Assembly: GCF_039537505.1 (NCBI RefSeq)
Contig: NZ_BAABAQ010000009.1
Span: forward strand, 124,001-188,000
Reading direction: 5' to 3'
Source: Streptosporangium oxazolinicum
GTDB taxonomy: Bacteria > Actinomycetota > Actinomycetes > Streptosporangiales > Streptosporangiaceae
Length of the DNA: 64,000 nucleotides
Position numbers and translations under genes: made by a program. Shown piece by piece: positions 15,485 to 24,121 of this stretch. Within the stretch, counting starts at the first letter, position 1; each line of letters opens with the position of its first letter. Under the pieces are notes generated by a model that saw nothing but the letters and a program-made list of their open reading frames with translations, had not been told where the DNA came from and did no database searches.

Positions 15485-15988
15485 TCACCCACTGCGGGGC
15501 GAGGGTACGTCGCTGATCTCGTCGATCACCTCGAACAACTCCTTGACCTGTATCCGAGAGTCCTCCGCCATATGCTCCACGATGGCCACTTCGTCGGCAT
15601 CGAACCAGGTGAACGGATGCACCGATTCTGATCGCGGTTCGGCTGATGGCGCTGTGCCGACATACAGATGGTCGACGTGGACGTGTGGCGCGGTGGTGTG
15701 CCGGTCGGCCGCCACGTTGAGCTCGACCACCCACCAGGGGGCGGGGATGGCCGGATGGGGAAACGCGGCCGGCAGCGGGACCGAAGGTCCTTGCACGAGT
15801 GTGACGACCAGGCCGGTCTCCTCGGTGACCTCCCGGACTGCGGCCTCGGCGGGATTCTCGTTGGGCTCGACGTGCCCGCCCGGGAGCATCCACGACTCCA
15901 GGCGGGGATGCCAGATCAAGCCGATCTTCCAGCCTCCGGCGAAGCGGTGGAAGACGAACACGCTGGCGGTGGCCTCTTTCACGGACAT
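15485..15988 (-). CDS. Nudix hydrolase
   Basis: Nudix enzymes cleave nucleoside diphosphates linked to another moiety. The 167-residue protein contains a full Nudix box (GHVEPNENPAEAAVREVTEE, about 37-56). Neither a specific substrate nor a partner domain is visible. It is convergent with the biosynthetic operon; if functionally linked it could destroy modified nucleoside triphosphates as a pool-sanitising self-protection enzyme. It could equally be an unrelated housekeeping hydrolase. Confidence 0.9.
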   Translation of the reverse strand: MSVKEATASVFVFHRFAGGWKIGLIWHPRLESWMLPGGHVEPNENPAEAAVREVTEETGLVVTLVQGPSVPLPAAFPHPAIPAPWWVVELNVAADRHTTAPHVHVDHLYVGTAPSAEPRSESVHPFTWFDADEVAIVEHMAEDSRIQVKELFEVIDEISDVPSPRSG

Positions 15989-16230
15989 CTCTGACGATCA
16001 CTCTCACGGCTGGCTGTTGGACCTACGGGGAACGAGATCCGAGCTTGGCACAGAGGCGAGGTGACCGGAACGGAGAAGATCCGCATGTCGATGTGACCGC
16101 GGCCTGTTCGAGATGAAGGGGGCCGGCGTCCAGGACAAGGATGGGATCAGGTCCACGGACGCTGGCCTTCCGGAAGGTCCACACCTGGCACGGGGGAGCC
16201 AGGCGTGGACCGGTTTTGGGGGCCAGGTGG

Positions 16231-16680
16231 TCAACCGCTACGTGTCGGTAGTGCGAAGGCGATGGCTTTACCGGCCTGATTGGTGCTGAAAATCCTGGTC
16301 GGATAAGTACGACAGCGGCCTTGAGAGAGCAGGTACGCCAGCGGCAGCCCCCGTCCGGTCTCCGCATCCGGAGACTTCTCGGTCTCGCCCTGGTGGAGCT
16401 TGCCCAGAATGATGGAGACCGTGGCCGGGTCTCGATCCCCGTCCACAACTTCGCACCACATCGGCATCTCACCGATGCTGAGGATGCGGAGTTCGTACGG
16501 AGGCTCAGCATGGATCTCGGCATTCGCTCCGAGCTCCGCGACGATGCTCTCGGCGTTGCTCACCTCGTCGTCGGCTATCGAGGCCGCCCGAAGAGCCTGA
16601 CGAACCGCGGAGCGTGCTCCGCGCGCGACCGACCCGGACTCCAGAACCCACACCGAGAGCTGATAGTTGGTGTCGAGCAC
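16231..16680 (-). CDS. RsbW-like ATP-binding regulatory protein
   Basis: The protein (about 149 residues from a GTG at 16680) looks like the HATPase_c_2 anti-sigma/serine kinase family: ESIVAELGANAEIHA fits the N box, a VVDGDRDPATV segment the G1 region and TGRGLPLAYLL the G2 region, although the N box is degenerate. Such small ATPases are very common in actinomycetes beside helix-turn-helix regulators and are thought to act in partner switching. The start is uncertain: the frame stays open upstream through non-conserved sequence, and GTG 16680 was chosen because it leaves the usual short N-terminal lead. Divergent from the regulator at 17101. Confidence 0.65.
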   Translation of the reverse strand: MLDTNYQLSVWVLESGSVARGARSAVRQALRAASIADDEVSNAESIVAELGANAEIHAEPPYELRILSIGEMPMWCEVVDGDRDPATVSIILGKLHQGETEKSPDAETGRGLPLAYLLSQGRCRTYPTRIFSTNQAGKAIAFALPTRSG

Positions 16681-17100
16681 TCCCAGGCGGATCAGTTTCT
16701 CGGTATTCGACGGATTGGTGAGCAAGGCCAGTGGGACACATTGGGGCGGCTCGCGGTACCCAGCTCGCGTGGGGTGGTCACCGGCCACACGATCGCCAAG
16801 GTCGACGACGACCGGGCGCTCGGCCGCAGGAAAAACATTCCTCACCTGACCTCCATGGTGAATTCCTGTCCCGATCCCATTCGCAGGGTGATCCCTCTTC
16901 GTACGACTGTGATATATCGATCGCAGACAGTAATGGGGTGGGCGCAGAGTTCGCCCGGTGGAATCAAGAAAACCCCTTCGGTCCCACCACGAACAGGAAA
17001 AACATGTTGTCTCGCTGTTGTCTTCTTCCGGCGGAAGCCCATTACGGCCAGTCTGGCTGGATCGATCAGGTTTACAGTCACGGGAAAGGAGGCGATGCGA
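16681..17100. promoter_or_regulatory. Divergent control region
   Basis: About 420 bases between the RsbW-like gene and the next regulator carry no recognisable gene and are AT-richer around 16900-17070, as expected for promoters in both directions. TGTGATATATCG near 16911 could hold a -10-like TATATC. AAAGGAGG at 17085-17092 is a strong ribosome site for the downstream regulator. No clear palindrome longer than a few bases was seen. Confidence 0.4.
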
Positions 17101-18444
17101 ATGTCCCGACGAGTGCTGACACAGGCTGACGGAGTCCTCGTGCACCCTTTGAGCTACATCCGTGCCGAACGCGGATGGAGCTACCAGGACCTGGTGGACG
17201 TCATCGCCAGGCGAGCCGGAAACATGGCGCGGCGAAGGGAGAAGGCATGGCGCTGGGAACACTGGGGGGTCGTTCCCGATCGTGAGACGCAGATCGCCCT
17301 GGCGGCCGAGCTCGGCATCCGCCAAGAACTCATCGACACGCAGCCGTGGCCGGAGTGGCTGCCCGCCGGCGACCCCATTCGAGCCGAATTCTCCTGGGAT
17401 CAACCGGGCAGCATGCTCGCGATCGATCAGGCGTTGGGGAACGCGATGATGGATCGGCGCGGTTTCATGCGACTGACCGGAGCGGGTCTGGCCGGGTTCG
17501 CGACCGAGTGGCTCAACGTCGACCCGGTGGAGTTGACGTCCGTCCTGCGGGGTGGACGGATCACCGAAGACTTCGTGTCTCAGATCGAGGCGGGCATGCC
17601 TCGTCTGCGCATGCTGGGAGAGGCTTACGGGGGGCAGCGGTCGCGCAGGCTGATCGACGCCGAGCTCGGCATGGTCGCCGAGGTGCTGGAGAAGTCCTCC
17701 TACAGCGTGGCCGTCGCCCAACGCCTGCACGGACTGGCTGCGGAGCTTGGACGCCTGGCCGGATACATCTCCTTCGACGCGGGACTGCACTCGGCGGCCC
17801 AGCGTTACTGGGTCGCGGCCGTCCACTCCGCGCATGCGGCCGGTGACCGTGCGCTGGGGGCGAACATTCTCAAGTCCATGGCCCTGCAGTGCTACGACTT
17901 CGGTGACTTCTCCGGCTTTCTGGCCATCGCCCGCACCGCCTACGAGGGCGCCGGGAACGCCACGCCACGGACCGTCGGCATGCTGGCCGTACGGCTGGCC
18001 CGCGCGCATGCGAGCGTTCACGACGATGCCGAGGCTCATCGCCTGCTGGGCGTCGCCGACACGTACTTCGGTCAGGGGCCGCGCGACGACGATCCGGCGT
18101 GGATCGGTTACTTCGACGAAGGCGAGTTCCATGCCCAGGTCGGCATGTGTTACCTCGAACTCGGCAACATGCGACAGGCGGATTCGCGCCTGGACAAGGC
18201 CCTGAAAGGATTTTTCACGGCCAAACCGTTGGACCATGCCACCTACCTCGTCATGCGCGCCCGTGTTCAGAACGAACTTGGCAATGCCGACCAGGCCGGT
18301 GACCTGCTTCATCAGGCGGTGTCACTGATCGAGCAGGCCCCCTCCCGGCGCAATGTCGACCGGCTGGTCGCGGTCCGCGACCGGCTGCCCGATGGCATCC
18401 GCGGAAACGACCTCGACCAGCGTTTGTCTACCCTGACGGGATGA
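17101..18444 (+). CDS. XRE-like regulator with TPR sensor region
   Basis: The protein has an N-terminal helix-turn-helix (PLSYIRAERGWSYQDLVDVI, about 14-33, with WRWEHWGVVPDRETQ after it), a DRRGFMRLTGAGLAGF segment resembling a twin-arginine-like hydrophobic insert that is common in this regulator class, then TPR-like helices to about residue 440. ATG 17101 lies 8 bases from GGAGG and is preferred over ATG 17095. It overlaps the SDR gene by 4 bp, so the two are cotranscribed. It probably senses a small molecule and may control the adjacent preQ0 operon together with the regulator at 2952-4379. Confidence 0.78.
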   Translation: MSRRVLTQADGVLVHPLSYIRAERGWSYQDLVDVIARRAGNMARRREKAWRWEHWGVVPDRETQIALAAELGIRQELIDTQPWPEWLPAGDPIRAEFSWDQPGSMLAIDQALGNAMMDRRGFMRLTGAGLAGFATEWLNVDPVELTSVLRGGRITEDFVSQIEAGMPRLRMLGEAYGGQRSRRLIDAELGMVAEVLEKSSYSVAVAQRLHGLAAELGRLAGYISFDAGLHSAAQRYWVAAVHSAHAAGDRALGANILKSMALQCYDFGDFSGFLAIARTAYEGAGNATPRTVGMLAVRLARAHASVHDDAEAHRLLGVADTYFGQGPRDDDPAWIGYFDEGEFHAQVGMCYLELGNMRQADSRLDKALKGFFTAKPLDHATYLVMRARVQNELGNADQAGDLLHQAVSLIEQAPSRRNVDRLVAVRDRLPDGIRGNDLDQRLSTLTG

Positions 18445-19154
18445 CCATGACCGACCCTCAGCGCGTCGCCGTCGTCACCGGAGCCAATCGGGGCCTCGGC
18501 AGAGCCATCGCCACCGAACTGGCCGAACGTGGCCTTCGTGTCATCATCACCGCACGGGACGCCCAGGCGGCCGACGCGCTTTCCCGGGAGCTGAACGAGA
18601 AGGGCCTGGTGACCTCGGGGCATCAGCTCGACGTCACCGACCCGGTCAGCGTGGCTCTCTGCTTCGCCGACGTCGGCATCCAGCAGGGCCGCCTGGACGT
18701 GCTGGTCAACAACGCCGGAATCGCCATCGATCGAGGCCAGCTCGCGGCTGGCCCCGACCTTGAGCGCGTCCACGCGACGATGGAGACCAACCTGATGGGG
18801 GCGTGGCGGTGCGCCGCCGCCGCGATCGTCGAGATGCGCTCCAACGGCTACGGCCGGATCGTCAACATCACCAGCCACCTTGGGTCGATCTCCACGATGG
18901 CCGACACCAACGTGGCCTACCGCGTCTCCAAGGCCGGGCTGAACGCGCTCACCCGGATCCTCGCCGTCGAGCTCCGGGGCACCAACATCCTGGTCAACGC
19001 CGTCTCACCCGGTCGGATCAGCACGCGCATGGCGGCTGGTGAGACCGACAGGACACCCGAGCAGGCCACTGACACCCCGGTCTGGCTCGCCACCCTCCCC
19101 GACGACGGCCCCACCGGCGGCCTCTTCCACAACCGCGAACCACTGTCCTGGTGA
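18441..19154 (+). CDS. Short-chain dehydrogenase/reductase
   Basis: The 237-residue protein shows the classical SDR pattern: cofactor motif TGANRGLG at 14-21, NNAG near 91, catalytic serine in NITSHLGS and YRVSK with the Tyr and Lys. It should interconvert an alcohol and ketone with NAD(P)H. Translationally coupled (ATGA) to the upstream regulator. The C-terminal part plus the start of the following small gene has a damaged copy at 29020-29130. Substrate unknown; it may work with the operon's aminotransferase by making a keto sugar, but this is only suggested by position. Confidence 0.88.
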   Translation: MTMTDPQRVAVVTGANRGLGRAIATELAERGLRVIITARDAQAADALSRELNEKGLVTSGHQLDVTDPVSVALCFADVGIQQGRLDVLVNNAGIAIDRGQLAAGPDLERVHATMETNLMGAWRCAAAAIVEMRSNGYGRIVNITSHLGSISTMADTNVAYRVSKAGLNALTRILAVELRGTNILVNAVSPGRISTRMAAGETDRTPEQATDTPVWLATLPDDGPTGGLFHNREPLSW

Positions 19155-19184
19155 TCCAAGGAATCGCCATTCGGGGTGACTCCG

Positions 19185-19418
19185 ATGAAGACCACCCTGG
19201 AGGGGGTCGCCGCGCGGATCCGGGCCGCCACGGCGACGCTGGCCGAGACCTCCGGCGGGGCGCTGCTGGCCGTCAGGGCCGAGCGGCTGGACGGGATGGC
19301 GCAGATGCTCGCCGGGCTCGGCCGGCCGTTCACCGTGATCGCCCTCGCCGAGCTGCGCGACGAGATCAGGGCCCTCGCCACCCGCCTCCTCGCTTCTGCC
19401 GACGCCTCCCCACCTTGA
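19185..19418 (+). CDS. Small hypothetical protein (77 aa)
   Basis: An ATG at 19185 follows GGGGTGA by 6 bases, 30 bp after the SDR stop. The 77 residues are Ala/Leu/Arg-rich and predicted helical (VAARIRAATATLAETSGG, then AQMLAGLGRPF). No family is recognised. The start of this gene is also present in damaged form at about 29114-29130, next to a copy of the SDR 3' end, so the two genes form an old unit. Confidence 0.55.
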   Translation: MKTTLEGVAARIRAATATLAETSGGALLAVRAERLDGMAQMLAGLGRPFTVIALAELRDEIRALATRLLASADASPP

Positions 19419-19603
19419 CCCCCGGTCCTTCCCTCACCCGGCGGTATCAGCCTCGAAGAGCTCGCTCAGCGGCATGAGGGCCTCGCGGGGATGACGTGAT
19501 CTCCATGACGGTTTCCCATCCGTGGCCCGGTGACGGGGCGGTCGGGTGCATGACGGTGTCGCCCGCGATTCTGGGCTCTCGGCGGGCCGGATCAACACGG
19601 TCG

Positions 19604-20602
19604 TCAGGTCCGGGTGCGTTTGAGCAGGGCGATGACCGCGCGCTCCGCCGCGCCGTGCGTGGCCGGGCCGTCGCCCGCGCCCAGATCGGCGAGGGCACGG
19701 TCGATGGTCTTCCCGCGTTCGTACGCTGTGATCACCCGGGGATCGACGTAGGAGGCCCGAGCCACCGCCGGGGTGTTGCCGAGGTGGTCGGCCACCTCCT
19801 TCATGACCCGGGTGACGGCCTTACGGCGGCCGGTCCGGGTGCGGACCCGTTTGGAGACGGCCAGGCCGACGGCGGCGTACACGGTGGCGTGCCAGGTCCG
19901 GAAGTCCTTGGCGGTGACCTCGGCGCCGAAACGGTCGCGCAGGTAGGCGTTGATGTCGTCGCTCTTGACGTCGACCCAGACGCCGTCCTTCTCGTAGCCG
20001 AGCAACTCGCCCTCGTCGCGAGCTTCGCGCAACGCCGTGACGACCGCGCAGACCTCCGGATCGGTGATCTCGATCTCCCGGGGTATGCCGCCCTTGGCCG
20101 GATAGGAACAGGTCACCCGGCCGTTGGAGCACGTGACGTGCTCCAGGCGCAGGGTGGCCAGGCCGAAGGACTCGTAGGACTCGCCGCCGACCCGGAAAAG
20201 ACCGATGTCCAGCATGCGCGCCGCGGCGGCCAGCACCCGGTCCCTGGTCAGGCCCTTCTCGTCGAGATCAGCCGCGATCTTCTCGCGGAAGCCGGGCAGG
20301 CGTTCGGCCAGCTTGCCGACCCGCTCGAACTTGGCCCGGTCCTGTTCCTCGCGCCAGACGTCGTGGTAGCGGTACTGGCGGCGGCCCGCGGCGTCGGTTC
20401 CCACGGCCTGGATGTGGCCGTCGGGATCACGGCAGATCCAGACCTCCCGCCAGGCCGGGGGAAGGACCAGGGCCCGGATCCTGCGCAGGGTGCGCCCGTC
20501 CTTTACCGGGCGGCCGTCGCCGTAGGCGTAGGAGAAGGAACGCCCGCGCCGGCGGCGCGTGATGCCGGGTTCGGCGGGATCACTGGGCCGCAACTCGGTC
20601 AT
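19604..20602 (-). CDS. Type IB DNA topoisomerase
   Basis: Bacterial topoisomerase IB relaxes supercoils through a 3'-phosphotyrosine. The 332-residue protein has the N-terminal RRRRGRSFSYAYGDG and LVLPPAWREVWIC pattern, catalytic-domain FRVGGESYESFGLATL and DFRTWHAT, and the active-site Tyr in VARASYVDPRVI. ATG 20602 gives the normal family start; longer frames run into an SDR remnant. Common accessory gene in soil actinomycetes. Confidence 0.92.
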   Translation of the reverse strand: MTELRPSDPAEPGITRRRRGRSFSYAYGDGRPVKDGRTLRRIRALVLPPAWREVWICRDPDGHIQAVGTDAAGRRQYRYHDVWREEQDRAKFERVGKLAERLPGFREKIAADLDEKGLTRDRVLAAAARMLDIGLFRVGGESYESFGLATLRLEHVTCSNGRVTCSYPAKGGIPREIEITDPEVCAVVTALREARDEGELLGYEKDGVWVDVKSDDINAYLRDRFGAEVTAKDFRTWHATVYAAVGLAVSKRVRTRTGRRKAVTRVMKEVADHLGNTPAVARASYVDPRVITAYERGKTIDRALADLGAGDGPATHGAAERAVIALLKRTRT

Positions 20603-20603
20603 G

Positions 20604-20848
20604 TCAGCCGGGGAGGGTCTCGCCGCCGACGGGCGCCAGGACCTCTCCCGTGTAGTAGGACGAGAGACGTCCGGAGGCGAAGAACTCATATGACGGCGCG
20701 ATCTCGTCGGGGTCCGCGGCCCGCTTCATCGGGGCCTGCCTGCCGAACTCGTCCACCTTCTCCGGCGGGAACGTGGCCGGGGTCAGCGGGGTCCAGACCG
20801 GCCCCGGAGCGACCGCGTTGACGAGGTTCCGGGCCGGTGGAGTCTGGT
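20604..20848 (-). pseudogene. Truncated SDR (YhdF-like) C-terminal remnant
   Basis: The minus-strand frame encodes NLVNAVAPGPVWTPLTPATF and then DPDEIAPSYEFFASG and YYTGEVLAPVGG, the characteristic last third of YhdF/YhxC-type SDRs. The cofactor-binding N-terminal two thirds, including the Gly-rich and YxxxK motifs, are absent and upstream sequence does not continue the family. It abuts the topoisomerase start. A dead gene remnant is the simplest reading. Confidence 0.75.
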
Positions 20849-21112
20849 TCGTTTCCTCAGGCATCCCCGCCTTGTGCCCGTCGTCGTGACCACCTAACGA
20901 AGGTCGCGAATCCATGGGCAGGCTTTGCGGTCAGGAGGACCGACCTTCGGTACGAACACCCGCTCGGGAGCCTGCCTGAGGTTCCGTCGGCCGGTCCGGG
21001 GGAGTGAGCCGTCCCGGTCTCACGGTGGCCGTCGCCGATCCGTACGCGCCGGCGGAGGAGCGACTGCGGCCGCACGCGACTTAGGTCGCCCGTCTCGGGT
21101 AGACGGTCGCCC

Positions 21113-22051
21113 ATGACCGAGCTCCAGGCGCCCGACCGCCCGACCGATGTGCTGAGACGTTCCTGGTGGCAGGTGCTGCGGCGAACCGTCGCGGAGTTCC
21201 AGGAGGACAAGATCACCGACTGGGCCGCCGCGCTGACCTACTACGCGGTCCTGTCGATCTTCCCCGCGCTCCTGGCCGTGGTGTCCCTTCTGGGGGTGTT
21301 CGGTCAGTCGGCCACGCAGCCGATCTCCGAGAACCTCAGTGCCATCGCGCCGGGCCCGGCCAAGCAGATCATCGACACGGTTCTCCAGTCGCTGCAGAGC
21401 AGCCCACGCGCGGCCGGCATCGCCACCGTCATCGGCCTCGCCGTCGCCCTCTGGTCGGCGTCGGGGTATGTCGGGGCGTTCATGCGAGCGGCGAACGTCA
21501 TGTACGAGATGCCGGAGGGACGGCCGATCTGGAAGACGCTGCCGCTCCGGCTGGGGATCACCGCCATCCTGGTCGTCCTGATGGCCGTGGGCGCGGTCGC
21601 CGTGGTGTTCACCGGCACGCTCGCCGAGCAGGCCGGACGGCTGCTGGGGATCGGTGAGGCCGGGCTGACGATCTGGAACATCGCCAAGTGGCCGGTCCTG
21701 GTGGTCGTGGTCATCTTCGTGCTGGCGCTGCTGTACTGGTTCGCGCCCAACGTCGAGCATCCGGGGTTCCGGTGGATCACCCCGGGCAGCACCGTGGCGG
21801 TCATCGGGTGGATCGCCTCGTCGGCCCTGTTCGGCTTCTACGTGGCCAACTTCGGGACGTACAGCAAGACCTACGCCACGCTGGCGGGCGTCGTCGTCTT
21901 CCTGATCTGGTTGTGGATCACCAACATCGCGATCCTCCTCGGGGTGGAGTTCGACGCCGAGATCGCCAGAGGGCGCGCCATCGCCACGGGGCACCCCGCC
22001 GACGAGGAGCCCTACGTCGAACCACGGGACACTCGCAAGATCGATGACTGA
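21113..22051 (+). CDS. YihY/BrkB family membrane protein
   Basis: The 312-residue protein has a DWAAALTYYAVLSIFPALLA segment near 36-55 and about six hydrophobic membrane segments, ending in a NIAILLGVEFDAEIARG motif, all typical of the YihY/UPF0761 family. Function in this family is unclear (once described as RNase BN, now regarded as a membrane protein of unknown role). Charged tails lie at both ends. Upstream, a region of about 190 bp separates it from the SDR remnant. Confidence 0.9.
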   Translation: MTELQAPDRPTDVLRRSWWQVLRRTVAEFQEDKITDWAAALTYYAVLSIFPALLAVVSLLGVFGQSATQPISENLSAIAPGPAKQIIDTVLQSLQSSPRAAGIATVIGLAVALWSASGYVGAFMRAANVMYEMPEGRPIWKTLPLRLGITAILVVLMAVGAVAVVFTGTLAEQAGRLLGIGEAGLTIWNIAKWPVLVVVVIFVLALLYWFAPNVEHPGFRWITPGSTVAVIGWIASSALFGFYVANFGTYSKTYATLAGVVVFLIWLWITNIAILLGVEFDAEIARGRAIATGHPADEEPYVEPRDTRKIDD

Positions 22052-22218
22052 AGCCGGTTCGACAGCCCTGGCGAAGTGACCCGATGTTCGACGGCTTCAC
22101 CCTCGGTCAGGTCGAACCGGCCGAGGTCGCATCGCGCGTCCTGCTGCATATTCGCCGTGGTTCCCTATAACTCCTAAAACCCCAGGTTCCGCTACACATG
22201 CCTGGGTACGGCGTAAAT

Positions 22219-22437
22219 ATGGACAAAAGGGGTGAACGCTCTAAAGGTGACGAAGTGACGTGGAAGAGTCACGGTCAGACCGTTCACGGCAAGGTCGAGA
22301 AGAAGATCACCAAGCGCGCCGAGGACTCGGGACGTGAGGTCGACGCCTCGCCGGAGGAGCCGCAGTATCGCGTGCGCAGCGACAAGAGCGGGCGGACCGC
22401 CGTACACAAGCCGGAGGCCCTCGATGACGACGGGTGA
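22219..22437 (+). CDS. DUF2945 (Tudor-like, HVA1) family protein
   Basis: The 72-residue protein has KGDEVTWKSHGQTVHGKVEK and EEPQYRVRSDKSGRTAVHKP, matching DUF2945. ATG 22219 is chosen, but an in-frame ATG at 22198 is possible. Function unknown; these small proteins occur beside DUF3140 and other stress-type genes. The 3' end overlaps the next gene by 14 bp. Confidence 0.85.
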   Translation: MDKRGERSKGDEVTWKSHGQTVHGKVEKKITKRAEDSGREVDASPEEPQYRVRSDKSGRTAVHKPEALDDDG

Positions 22438-22741
22438 CAAGGACTTCGACGGCGCCGTCAACATGACGGCCGCCGAACTGGAGAAGTGGCTCGGCACCGA
22501 CGAGTCGCGGAGCGTCGGCCAGAAGACCGAGGGGGGTGAGTCGGTCGGCCACGAGTCGGGGCGGAAGATCGTCGCGATCCTGCGCAAGAAGAGGACCGAC
22601 ATCACCGACGCCGACCGGGCCCACATGCGCAAGGTGACCGGCTACGTGCACCGCCACCTGGCTCAGCGGCCCAAGGGCGACGTCAGTGGCACGCCGTGGC
22701 GGTATTCGCTGATGAACTGGGGCCACGACCCGCAGAAGTAG
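22424..22741 (+). CDS. DUF3140 family protein
   Basis: The 105-residue protein contains MTAAELEKWLGTDESRSVG and the downstream GRKIVAILRKKR and PWRYSLMNWGHDP, all typical of DUF3140. Function unknown, perhaps DNA-binding. It overlaps the DUF2945 gene by 14 bp, a pairing often seen in actinobacteria. About 250 bases of gene-free sequence follow, with a short hydrophobic open frame at 22801 that I do not call. Confidence 0.85.
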   Translation: MTTGDKDFDGAVNMTAAELEKWLGTDESRSVGQKTEGGESVGHESGRKIVAILRKKRTDITDADRAHMRKVTGYVHRHLAQRPKGDVSGTPWRYSLMNWGHDPQK

Positions 22742-22990
22742 TCACGGCCGGAATCCGGCGGCACCGAGCCGACCAGCCAGGCTCTCGGCACGCCTCTGGT
22801 CATGATGGCGATGTACGTGCACACGCCGGCCGCCGCGGCCTTCGGCGGCAGAGCGGTCCCCGCGACGGTGCCGGTCGCCGGGGGCATCATGCGGGGCGCC
22901 CGAGGCGGGGTGAACATCCCGCCACGGTGATATGCCGCGACGAAACGGGCAGGTGAACCGTTAAGCACGAGCTCACCGAAGGAGCGGGAG

Positions 22991-23311
22991 ATGCCTAGAG
23001 GATCCAGTCCCAAACGAGAGCGCCAGTACGAGCACATCAAGGACAGCGTGAAACAGCGCGGCGAGAGCGACGAGCGAGCCGCGGAGATCGCTGCCCGGAC
23101 GGTGAACAAGGAGCGTGCCAGAGCGGGGGAGTCCAGGACCGCGAGTCGCACGTCGACTCAGGACATCTCCTCATCCCGCCGTGGCGGGCTTCGCTCGCAT
23201 TCGGGCGCCGGTGGCCGAACTCGTGATCAGCTGTACGCCGAGGCCAAAAAGCGCAACATCAAGGGCCGGTCGAAGATGTCCAAGGCGCAACTGGAAAACG
23301 CGCTGGGCTAA
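22991..23311 (+). CDS. Rho_N-domain small basic protein
   Basis: The 106-residue protein begins PRGSSPKRERQYEHIKDS, a conserved lead of a family annotated as plasmid-stabilisation-like, continues with EIAARTVNKERARAGES and ends with a Rho-termination-factor N-terminal helix pair (DQLYAEAKKRNIKGRS, then KMSKAQLENAL). It is probably a nucleic-acid-binding protein. GGAG precedes the ATG. Confidence 0.82.
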   Translation: MPRGSSPKRERQYEHIKDSVKQRGESDERAAEIAARTVNKERARAGESRTASRTSTQDISSSRRGGLRSHSGAGGRTRDQLYAEAKKRNIKGRSKMSKAQLENALG

Positions 23312-23319
23312 GGATCGAG

Positions 23320-23612
23320 GCGACGCCGGGTTGGCGCCCTCCACACTGAGCGGATGACGAGCGCGGAGCCGACGCCGTGGTCGCGGGCGCCGGGGTGGAC
23401 GTGGACCGAGTGCTCGACGACCTCGGCGTAGGCGCACCGGCCGGACACCGCGACCGCAGCCACCCGGCCCTTAACCCGCCCGGTCGCGTCGAAGGTGCCG
23501 GGTGGCCGGGTGGCGTTGAAGTCCGTCCACGTGGGGGCCTGCCCCGTAGACGTCCAGCACTCGCTCGGCGTGCCCGGCCGTCATGGTCGTGATGTGCACG
23601 GTGGAGCTCATG
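23320..23612 (-). pseudogene. Decayed GNAT acetyltransferase (ArsN-like)
   Basis: From a minus-strand ATG at 23612 the sequence reads SSTVHITTMTAGHAERVLDV, then loses frame; pieces resembling the cofactor-binding HSVHVHPGARDHGVGSAL appear in another frame near 23380-23420. The conserved order and content match the GNAT protein often found beside arsC in actinobacteria, but with at least one frameshift and internal loss. It overlaps the arsC remnant, as in a former ars operon. Confidence 0.65.
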
Positions 23613-23870
23613 CCGGTTCCCGGTCGCCGATAAGTGTGCGGATGGGCCGTACGGCGGTGGCGTCCTGCCCGGCCGGGTCGGTCAGCTGCCAGTCCTCGGA
23701 GCGTTCGCGGGGAAGGACGGGCAGGCGTCTCCGCGTCCCATCGTGATGACCACGTCGCTGGACTGGACGGTCTCGACGGGGATCTCGACGCCGGTCTCTT
23801 TCATCGTTTCGACCATGGCCGGGTTTCACCTGGTCGGCGGGGCCGATCCGGCCGGGCGGGCCTGGATCCG
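23608..23870 (-). pseudogene. Decayed arsenate reductase (ArsC) remnant
   Basis: Minus-strand sequence encodes SAPADQVKPAMVETMKETG and VQSSDVVITMGRGDACPSFP, then after a frameshift EDWQLTDPAGQDATAVRPIR. These are consecutive parts of a thioredoxin-type ArsC. The N-terminal catalytic CxxxxxR loop is absent and the second motif carries a change from GCGDAC to GRGDAC. The gene cannot make an active enzyme. Confidence 0.75.
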
Positions 23871-24121
23871 GTTCCTGTCCGCTGCGATGATCTACGCCAA
23901 ACCATTATCAAAGATCCACGGGACGCGCCCGGCCGACACATTTCGTGTACTTGTGCTTCGGCCAGTTCACGCGATAGAAACGTATCAATTCCTTCAACCC
24001 TTGTTACAAGTCTTGCACCTTACTCAAGAGAGCGCTCTCACGGTCCGGCGTCGTCGGCCGCCCGTCGAAGGATCTCACCCCCCAAACGACCGCTGCGCAC
24101 GCAGCGGAAAGGACGAACCGT
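23871..24121 (+). promoter_or_regulatory. Control region of the beta-helix gene with LacI-type palindrome
   Basis: A perfect 12-base palindrome GAGAGCGCTCTC lies at 24028-24039, about 80 bases before the start of the secreted protein. Its GAGCGCTC core is the pattern recognised by CebR/LacI-family sugar regulators in actinomycetes. The region around 23890-24020 is AT-richer, as expected for a promoter. Confidence 0.6.

Noticed and set aside
16004..16234. Minus-strand 76-codon frame after the RsbW-like gene
   Set aside because: Non-canonical TTG start, no conservation signature and Arg/Pro/Ser-rich composition typical of a chance frame.
16681..18312. Minus-strand frame continuing upstream from the RsbW-like protein across the divergent regulator
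   Set aside because: Only the last 150 codons show a protein family; the rest is antisense to the TPR regulator.
19496..20821. Long plus-strand frame opposite topoisomerase IB
   Set aside because: Antisense to a clear topoisomerase and compositionally biased.
22801..22932. Small plus-strand frame beginning MMAMYVHTP
   Set aside because: No ribosome site or family match and only about 43 residues; possibly a gene fragment but too weak to call.
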